A stretch of DNA of 64,000 nucleotides from Setomelanomma holmii (lineage: Eukaryota > Ascomycota > Dothideomycetes > Pleosporales > Phaeosphaeriaceae), in NCBI GenBank assembly GCA_010015745.1, contig ML978200.1, positions 62,001 to 126,000 of the forward strand, in the 5' to 3' direction. The first letter of the stretch is position 1; each line of letters starts with the position of its first letter. Shown here piece by piece: positions 56,408-64,000 of the stretch. The notes under the pieces are model-generated. The model was given only the letters and a program-made list of their open reading frames with translations. It did not search any database and was not told where the DNA came from. The position numbers and the translations under genes are program-made.

Positions 56408-59155
56408 TCACAAGGAGAGCAGTGGTTGCAGACCGTCGCTCTGCGTCCAGGAAGATATCTCCCCATAGAAACCCTCTGATTTACTGAGTAGTGCAGCATT
56501 GCCTTGCAAGCCCATCGTGCTGTCGTGTCCAATCTGTGCGAGATGAGTGTTCGCAACATAATTATGAAAGTTCTTTTGGTGCATCTGGCTTTGGTTCCAT
56601 GTTGCCAAGTAGCGGTCGGTCAGCGCTTTCAGATCCCGGAGGACATTGCAGCAGTCCCTTGGGTAATTTGTTCCCGTCCGCGCTTCTTCCTCGAATATTC
56701 GTATCGCAGAATCCACGCAAGACGCAAACTGATCACCAATTATCCCCGTGGCAGTGCCATCAACAGCCTCAACCTTGGGGCATTCCTCGGCAGTCATGAT
56801 TCGGTTGAGCAACAGAACCACAGCAGCATTGAAAACGAAGTGCAGTCCAGCTTGAAGCAATTTCCTCTTCGACTGAATGATCAGCTGCGCTAAGAGTAGA
56901 TTGCGATGCGCTGCGGTTGAACAGGCTTGTATGTGCCGGGCTTGGCGATGCGGCTCAGGAGAAGGATGACCTTGGGCGAGACGTTGTGCGACGGCTTGTT
57001 TGACAGCAGCAAAGAAAATAGGGCGTGTGGTCAGCACAATCAATTGATTGTGTGCCATGTGAAGGAGACCGCAGGATGGATCAAGCTGTGCTGGGTTCTC
57101 TGATATCTGTAGAGCGGGAGGAAGCTGGTCACGCCAAGTCTGCAGCATCTTCAAGGCAACGTCAGTTTTGGTCGACATTGCTCCAGGCCTGCAGTTGCGC
57201 GGCGCAACTTTGAATGTTTCACAGACGATATAGCCTGAAATCTTGGCTAGTTCCACGTGTGCTCGAAGACCTGCGCTTGGCGGCATGGAGCTGTGGAGGG
57301 TCAGACGTGGCCATCAATAAATGTTAAAGTCTACTTACGGAACATCGTAAGGAAGGGGAAGCCTGATGGCCTCGTCTGCAATGGTGGGAGGTCGACCCAT
57401 CAATACAGATAGCCATCTGTCGAGAATATAGAGGGTCCAAAAGCGCCGCTTGCTTGCTTCATCGTCGCAAGATTTAAAGGCGCCGTGTATTACTGCAATG
57501 CTACACATTCAAGGTGCCGAGTCAGAGAATGTCATGCTTTCGATATCTTGGGTTCCTCACCGTATTGCCAGCCCAACATACATGTATGCTGCATCTCGCC
57601 GGTTGATCTCAATCAAATAGAAAGCCATCAAAGACAAGACCGGCACGTCGGTGAGAGTGAAGCGAACAGTATCGAGCGGGTTTCCGATGAGCACGCGTGC
57701 GCGCTTGAACTAGACGGAATCGATGATTTCAGCATATGCTTCATTCGCTATCTGGTGAATGAATCTGCTTACATAATGTTCGCAAGTATGGTGCTCTGAA
57801 TGACGGAAAGACCCGACCGATGCAGCAAGCGCAAAGCACACATGGTAAAATGCGAGGTATCGAAATGAATCGTCAGTCGTCATTGCGTTCAGTGAGGCGG
57901 AGCTGGCAAGCGAGGCAGGCACGGTATTGAGGTCGCCCCACCTAGGAAGGTCGCACAAAGTTAGTGCTTGTTTCGCGCATGCATTCATGGTGTTGGTACC
58001 AGTAGATGCCACCACAAGGCATGTTGCCGCTGCCGTCTTGGATGTAGTACCGCAGTTCGGCAAGCATTGCGGTCATTAATGTTTGCGAAGGCAGCCATAA
58101 GGGATCAACTGAACAGCACCAACACGTCAGCGACCGGCTCGAATCTGTTCATGCATCGGTACCCTACCTTCTGGGTTGGGTAATGGACGAGAATCGAAGG
58201 TCTGATAATGTCCAATAGTTCTGACAAATGAAGACCCGTCTCCAGGTTCGGGGGCAAATGTCAGGGGGACCAAACTCCACATGAAGCGCTTCAGAACGTC
58301 TAGGAAGGTCGCACCGGAGGTCTTGCCCAAGTATCGCGGAGTCCCGTCCAGATCCCAGAGCAGGCGGCCATCTTCCGAGTCGGCGTCAGTTGCGCCTGAT
58401 GATGAGGAATGAAAGCTTGGAGTTGTCGGACACGTTGCTAGTTCGCCACACTCAAGCTCACGGAGGACGTCTGCGGCGTCATCTGGCGAGGACAGCTGGA
58501 GGCGTTGCTCGAGTGATGCACATCGTTTTCGTAGATACTCCACTTCGTTTTTGAGAGCGCTCTTGTCCGACTCTGGAGCGGGGTATTCGCCTGGACGGCG
58601 TTAGTATGACATCTAGAAGATGTTGGGTGAATCGAATATTTAGGATGAATCGTACAAGGGCGCGACACCTTGCTACATCGCTCACATGGCTGGCCCCCGG
58701 AGCATTTTACGCGCCGGATGTCTGCGACCGATCAGAGAAGTGTCATACAATGACCATGATAGTGTGTTTTGGTGCGTACTGCAAGCATTACATCTGAAAG
58801 GATCGCGTTAGTAACCATCGGCCATAGTCGTGTCGTGTCGTGTCGTGTCGTGTCTTGAAACAAAAATTGAATCTGGCTGTCAAATGAGACACGTCAAGTC
58901 ATAGTATTGGGGCATTTTGAGGTGGAAACGGACTCTCTTCGGTCCGAATACGCGGCCGAAATAGAGTGTAGCGCGTCTTCAACGTGCGTTTTCTCCGGTT
59001 GGAAGTGCACGGTGGGGTGATACTTACGCTCGAACTACACGCTTTCGCTGCTCTTGCGGAACTTTGACGCGTCGTGGATTCACTGGCAGCCGTTGGCGCT
59101 GACACAACTGGGTGGCGGCAGAACTGTCCGATGTAGACGCCTCGTTGAACTGCAT
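56408..59155 (-). CDS. Zn2Cys6 fungal transcription factor
   Basis: Predicted 700-aa nuclear regulator in nine exons, complement(join(56408..57290,57339..57500,57561..57709,57773..57941,58000..58108,58168..58590,58656..58721,58780..58793,59028..59155)). The zinc cluster is assembled from five exons: C44-NA-C47-NIRRVK-C54-SGGQP-C60-ER-C63-SKVSRP-C70. Exon 2 is only 14 nt, and the codon for C70 is created by a splice. A coiled-coil dimerisation helix follows (SALKNEVEYLRKRCASLEQR). The fungal-specific regulatory domain (about residues 220-520) has EHYFKRARVLIGNPLDTVRF, INRRDAAYMYVGLAIR and KRRFWTLYILDRWLSVLMGR. A 63-nt intron at 57710-57772 is in frame but ends in an in-frame TAG. Probably controls the adjacent permease and glycosidase (inference from position). 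Confidence 0.88.
58827..58854. repeat. GTCGT microsatellite in an intron
   Basis: Five and a half tandem copies of the pentamer GTCGT inside the first intron of the Zn2Cys6 gene. Likely length-variable between strains. Confidence 0.9.
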
Positions 59156-59413
59156 CGCTGACGTCGTTTTGTCGGGCTGAAGATACTAGTTGGTGAGGAA
59201 GGATAGGAGTTCGCTTCGCGCCAAGGCAACTACGGCAGCTATGACGGCAGGGGCCGCCTTTTCGGTAGATATGGGATTGTAGGAACGCACCACCGAGATT
59301 GTACCCACGCGTCATTCAGCATACACCAGCATCATGAGCAAAGTCGCGAAGCATAAAAGGATTTGGAGGAATGGCTATCACAATGGCATAGATTCGAGAA
59401 GAGCCCAGTAAAC
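59156..59413. promoter_or_regulatory. Divergent promoter of regulator and glycosidase with a CGG-N6-CCG site
   Basis: 258 bp between the divergent starts. At 59245-59256 it holds CGGCAGGGGCCG, an inverted CGG pair with 6-bp spacing, a classic site type for Zn2Cys6 dimers (the spacing seen for Ppr1). A second CGGCAG half-site lies 12 bp to the left (59233). Autoregulation and joint control are plausible but inferred only from motif and position. Confidence 0.5.
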
Positions 59414-61601
59414 ATGGGGAGCTTCGCAACAGAAAGGGAGCTGCACAACCTGCACGTCGTCCCGCTCGGCAAGGGAACGACAGGCGACTCGTCGCGTCGT
59501 CGTATCTTCAGCCTTACCAAACGTCAACCAGATAAGACAGTCGACATTGGGCGAAATGAGGTGGCTGTATCAATGGATGCGCAGGGCCGGGTTCGGTGTT
59601 TACCACACCCTACACTTCCTTCAAGCTGATAGTAAAAAAAGGTGCTGCAGGCGAGCACATTCCATCCCGTTCACGGGATTGTTATGGTGGTTCCCTTCGA
59701 CCAGTTCGACAACAGCAGATTCTACGATGCGCCCTACGTGCGGGAGTACAGGACTCGCATGCTACGATGTCTGGACGAAGACCGTGCCGGCTTCGGCCTA
59801 GACTTTGGGAGGCCTGACCATCCCTTGACGATCGAGATCGTCGCTGCAGACTTGGTTACTTTCAATTTTCAGATCAACGACTTCAGCATCACGATTTCGG
59901 TCTCAGTTTCCGATGAGGGCAGCATACTGCAAAGATGCAAGGCAACTAACGAGGGTGCAGATTCCCTGTTCCTACCGTATGCTTTACGGTTGGGCGTGAG
60001 CTTGACCAGAGCTTCATATGGACAGCTCACGGAAGGCGGGCCTATACCCTTGCCGCGTTCCCACAATCGATTGAGGAAAATCGACATAACAACCCTGTCT
60101 GTGTACAACAAACATCTCGAGGCTCAGTTGGCGGTGAGCCTTGACATCAATGGCGCACCGCATGAGTTCTGGGATGTCAAGGAGCAAGAGGTCTTTGATG
60201 CTCCCCTGGACACAGCTGTCCACGGGAGGATATGCGTGCCAGCTGGCAAAACGGCGCAGTTTCTGACACGATTTCAGCTATCCCCCAAAAAGGACAATAA
60301 CGAGATCCCCAAAAGGCATCCTGCCGCAATATGGGACGTTATTGACAACCGGAACAGCCGATGGAGGCGCGATAATCTAACAACTACATACGTGGTGAGC
60401 AGAAATGTTGATTACATACTTGCTAATTGCGTCATACCTGTTATAGGAACGCTGGCTGCCGTCATCACCGACCATGTTGCTCTTCCGCTTGGATGGAACC
60501 GAAACAACTAGTGAGTGCCCGGTATCATCGCCATGCGAATGTTGTAAGCTAACGACTCATTAGCTGGCAGATACGCCTGCTACTAGAAACTCTTTCCAAC
60601 GTCAACAATCTGGTCAATCCGCAATTCGTGCACAATTACGAGGAGCAGATCAGGTTCGCTGTTCGAGGACATCTGCTGTGGGTCTTCACGAAGGCTGAAT
60701 GGCCTTATGGATATTGGCACCGATCATACCTTGTCAATGGCAAGCCCAAAGACCCACGCATATTCCAGCTCGATCAACAGTGTTATCCTTTGCTCGAGTT
60801 ATGCAATTACTTCGAGCACTTCCCCGGAGAAATCCGTCTCGTCAATGAGATCATCGATACAGGAGTCGTCCACGACGTTCTTGCACTGCTTGAGTCCAAG
60901 CGAGATGAGGTCGCAGGGCTTTGGCCAACAGATGAGACGCATGGAGACGATGCGGTCCTGTACCTATACCATTTCTCGAGCCATGTTCTACTCTGGTGGA
61001 CGTTCACTCGTCTGCAAGAGTTCTCCAATTGCATAGACGCTACCGATGGCCTCTCGCGCCGACTCAGGATCCTTGCTCATGATTTGAGAGGATGTGCAGT
61101 CCGAGCGTTTACATTCCGACGTCCACAGACTAAAGAAAAGATCTTCGCATATCTTACCGACAGGCAGGGCCAACACACATTCTATCACGATGCAAATGAT
61201 ATCCCCACGTTCTTCGCGCGAGAGTGGGGGTTTGTCTGCACCACTGATGAGGTGGAGGTCTGGAGAAGCACAATGGAGTTTGGACTGTCTACGGCTAACG
61301 CGCGCGGCTACTCCAAGGCTGGTCCCTATTCTGGCCTTGGAAGCGTTCACTCCCCTGGCGCATGGAACCTTGGCTACTTTCAAGAACTTGCCTACGCAGA
61401 GTTGAAGAACGATGTACAAGCGATGTGGGTTGCTTGGACGAAGCTTACAGCAGCCATGAATTGGGACGGCACCTTTTCAGAAGCGGTCGACCCAAGACAG
61501 CGAAGTGCACCAGCAAAGCATGGTTCAGCTGGCCTGGTGCGATGATTGGTGCACTTCTGATCCAAATGAGGAAGAGTGGGAGAGAGAAGATCTTGCTTTG
61601 A
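59414..61601 (+). CDS. Six-hairpin glycosidase-like protein, with an apparent C-terminal frameshift
   Basis: Model join(59414..59590,59651..60510,60564..61545) gives 672 aa as the sequence stands. The second intron joins GWNRNNY|WQIRLLLETLSNVN cleanly. The first intron is less certain (GTTCGG donor, or five bases later with GTGTTT). The C-terminal half is an alpha/alpha-barrel glycosidase-type fold: EEQIRFAVRGHLLWVFTKAE, RIFQLDQQCYPLLELCNYFE, LWPTDETHGDDAVLYLYHFS, FYHDANDIPTFFAREWGF. No signal peptide is seen, so it may be intracellular. Near 61493 the frame reads EAVDPRQRSAPAKHG, whereas the next frame reads KTAKCTSKAWFSWPGAMIGA to a stop at 61601, the expected ending; one missing base (probably C in a CCC run) would explain it. 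GH family cannot be assigned. Confidence 0.75.
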
Positions 61602-62069
61602 GCCATCAAGGCTCCAAGTTCGACTAGTTGGGTGGAACACACAGGGATTGAAGCACACGCAAGGCCTCGACAGATCGTAACGGCTGGAGAGAGTCAACTA
61701 CAATCCCTGCACATTACCGACGACAACTCGAACAACGACACTCACAAACCAAATTGATCACCACACATGCACATCATCGACGACACTTCAAACGACATCA
61801 ACCACAATCGAAACTGATTACCACTCTCGGATACTATCGATACCAATTTGGACGACCGCATCGACAGCAGAAACTCGAGTACCAAGCTTTACATATTCCG
61901 ACAATACTTTAAACGACCACATCGACCATGAGCACATAGCAACGAATCAGAAATATAACACACGCATACGAATACGCACACGCTTACGCAACGCTAAGAT
62001 CAGAAATATCCAAACCAGAAGGGAAACACCTGCACACTCTCTGGCCCATTCCATTACACATTAACATTA
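61602..62069. other. Intergenic with an imperfect tandem repeat
   Basis: About 470 bp of C/A-rich sequence between the glycosidase and the next, convergent gene. It contains the four-unit repeat listed separately and no gene. Confidence 0.55.
61697..61938 (+). repeat. Four imperfect ~61-bp tandem units
   Basis: Units start at 61697, 61760, 61820 and 61881 (spacing 63, 60, 61). Shared features are an ACCAC-like start, a central TCGACGACA/TCGATACCA block, TCAAACGAC-like and ACATCRAC-like blocks and an AAACTGATT-like end. The units have diverged, so the array is old. No gene function is seen; the 60-bp period would also fit a decayed coding repeat. Confidence 0.6.
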
Positions 62070-62873
62070 TCACCTGCCATCTTCCAACTGTACACCCAGC
62101 ACCCACCTTACGGTCGTTCTCACAATATATCTCGCTTCTTCCCCTGTCATTCTTCCACTGCCCACATCACCCCCTGCATTCCACTTGATGCCCACAATCT
62201 TGCCTGCTCCTTCACCCTTGACATCCATGACTACAAATAGTTCTGCGATCTTTTGTCCCGTCCAACTGCGGTGGAAATGCACTTTGAGCTTTCCCATCAC
62301 GTCTGGCCCTTCACTGTATATAAACCACTTTTCACTCATGTCTAGCGGTGCGTGGCCGAGGTATAAAGCGTGGACTTGAGACGGCGGGAGGAAGATGTCC
62401 CATGGTTCTACATCGACGGCGCCGCGGGTTATAGGGAATGGGGTTGTTGGTGTTGCGTTTGGCTGAACGCGTTGTATGGAGGATGATGTGGAAGAGCTGC
62501 TGGATTCGCGGGATAGGCGTTCGCGCACTACCTGTGGGATGTCGATCCATTGGATGTGTGTTATTGTGCGGTCTTTTCGGTATGCTTTGTCCTTAGCAAG
62601 GTGTGGTGAGGGAGAACGTTTGATGTCGATTACGCTGTCGTTCTTGGAGCGGGCTGGACTGAGGGGTGGTGTTGGGAGCGCAGGCGAGGTGGAGAGCGAG
62701 CGTTTGCGGAGGCGAATTGGTGGTGTTCGGACGGCGGCGTTGAAGGCATCGTGGTTACTTTGCTCGATTTGAGTTCGCTGGTTGACAATTGGTTCGGTAT
62801 TGGTTTTGCGAGAGAAGCGCCGGAAGAGGGACAGCTTTCTAGGAGCTGGTCGAGGCTGCTCGAGTGCGAGCAT
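62070..62873 (-). CDS. Conserved fungal protein of unknown function
   Basis: Single-exon 267-aa protein. The N-terminal 150 residues are basic and Ser/Pro-rich (PRPAPRKLSLFRRFSRKT, SPALPTPPLSPARSK). The C-terminal 110 residues form an ordered, beta-rich domain: EKWFIYSEGPDVMGKLKVHF, HRSWTGQKIAELFVVMDVKG, KIVGIKWNAGGDVGSGRMTG, EARYIVRTTVRWVLGVQL. I recall similar tails in hypothetical fungal proteins but no assigned function, and no catalytic motif is evident. The ATG at 62873 is the first in the frame. It is convergent with the glycosidase gene. Confidence 0.72.
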   Translation of the reverse strand: MLALEQPRPAPRKLSLFRRFSRKTNTEPIVNQRTQIEQSNHDAFNAAVRTPPIRLRKRSLSTSPALPTPPLSPARSKNDSVIDIKRSPSPHLAKDKAYRKDRTITHIQWIDIPQVVRERLSRESSSSSTSSSIQRVQPNATPTTPFPITRGAVDVEPWDIFLPPSQVHALYLGHAPLDMSEKWFIYSEGPDVMGKLKVHFHRSWTGQKIAELFVVMDVKGEGAGKIVGIKWNAGGDVGSGRMTGEEARYIVRTTVRWVLGVQLEDGR

Positions 62874-64000
62874 CTTGGTGGTGATTGGATGGATGGACTT
62901 GGTATTACACTGTCGTACTGTAATATACCCTCTGTTACACTTGGAGCAAGATGTCGAATCGAACGAACGTCAAGAAAAGCACAAATTCCGGGGCGAAACA
63001 CCTTTCTTCAAAGAACAATTAGACATTCACGCCTCATCCGCACCCTTCACGGCGCTCGCGGGCTGAGTCGCGACTTTATTTAGCCCAATCCACAGGGGCG
63101 CCCACACCAGCCATATCAGCCAAGCCCTGCAAGCGGCCTGTATACCCAGCAATATGGCTTACCAAAAGGCAGCGCCGGCAGGGCACCGGCGTACTCCCCA
63201 AAGGCATGGGAACGGCAGCGCGCAAGTCTTGGTATGGCTGGTTGCAGCAAAGCGCTGCTGGAAGGGCAGCGTTCCGAAGTGCTTGGGATGGAATGAGGGG
63301 TGTGCTGTTGTGCAGGAAAACGTCATTGCGTCCCGCGTGATCGAGATGGGAGTGGGTCAGGGACGGTAAGCACGGATGTCTTTTCTATTCTTACCAGAAG
63401 AATGGGTCGTGAAACATGACGATTCTTTCATCGCATCATTCACTAATTTTGTTCACTTCTGCTGTCCTGCAGAAGTGATGTTGTTGGCCTCATGTAACTG
63501 AATATCGACGGTGCTACACTCTCAACGTCCAGAACTAGCCTCATCGCCTACCCCAGCCATCATGCTCAGCTGCACCAACATTCCAGGCCAGCCTTGCGCC
63601 CGCCAGGGTGCAAGTCACACAAGCGCACAAGTGTCGATCCTTCGAGACCAACAACGAACGATATTGCACCGGCTCCGCTATGCCCGAAAAGCTCCCACAC
63701 CACAGTTTCGCGCTATCGAATGCTATCGCACTTCCCGTTGGTTCGAGGTTGGCGATAGGCGTCTGTGCGGTGTGATAGGCATCGTGGGGTTTTAAGCTTT
63801 TGCGACTTCAGGTGGTCAGGGCGGTCGGAGAGTTTCTGGATGCGCCACGAGAGTCCACGATCTCAAATGAGTGCAACATCACACTAGCAACGCGATGCAG
63901 CGCCGTCCATTGTCTGCGCCATGGTCTTGAGAGCTTCGAACGAGGTTACGACTAATCTTCATGCCGTCAAGAACTAATCATCAGGGACTGATTATCAAGG
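62874..64000. other. Intergenic to right edge, no gene seen
   Basis: About 1.1 kb. Only short frames. A 10-bp perfect stem with 6-nt loop lies at 63453-63478 (arm TCACTTCTGC). The last 200 bp have stops in several frames and show no gene entering from the right. Confidence 0.45.

Overview
The window looks like nuclear DNA of a filamentous ascomycete (Pezizomycotina; Dothideomycetes is my guess). Evidence: about 15 protein genes, many split by 46-106 nt GT-AG introns; fungal families (Zn2Cys6 regulator, Trk K+ transporter, GH62, XLF/Nej1, Dal5-type permease); and a pogo/Fot-type transposon carrying RIP-like stop codons. Splice structures were worked out by hand from reading frames and GT/AG sites, so every exon boundary is a prediction.

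Layout. 1-330: N-terminal fragment of a gene leaving the left edge (-). 1636-3414: cactin splicing factor (-), divergent from the NHEJ factor XLF/Nej1 (3675-5317, +). 5691-8951: large disordered protein of unknown function. 9606-11705: Trk K+ transporter. 13815-22276: three MYB/SANT-type genes, two of them (17187-18159 and ~21394-22276) look like diverged duplicates with two MYB-like repeats each. 22277-29213: long stretch with no gene I can support. 29214-30677: RWD-RBR E3 ligase (Itt1/RNF14 type) interrupted by two in-frame TAG codons. 32372-32656: small secreted cysteine-rich protein, tail to tail with a secreted GH62 arabinofuranosidase (32797-33780, -). 35080-39317: 5-oxoprolinase (-). 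41038-42603: AAAP amino-acid transporter. 42893-46159: ER GH47 mannosidase-like ERAD protein (-), divergent from TIM50 (46488-48340, +). 48719-50342: uncharacterised fungal protein.

50590-53046: a complete but dead pogo-like transposon with 52-bp perfect terminal inverted repeats, itself interrupted by a 298-bp nested element with its own 5-bp target duplication.

53859-61601 reads as a possible catabolic mini-cluster: an anion:cation symporter-family permease (-), a nine-exon Zn2Cys6 regulator (-) and, divergently across a 258-bp promoter containing a CGG-N6-CCG site, a six-hairpin glycosidase-like protein (+) that carries an apparent one-base frameshift near its C-terminus. A conserved fungal protein of unknown function (62070-62873, -) follows. 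The remainder is intergenic, with a few repeats and hairpins.
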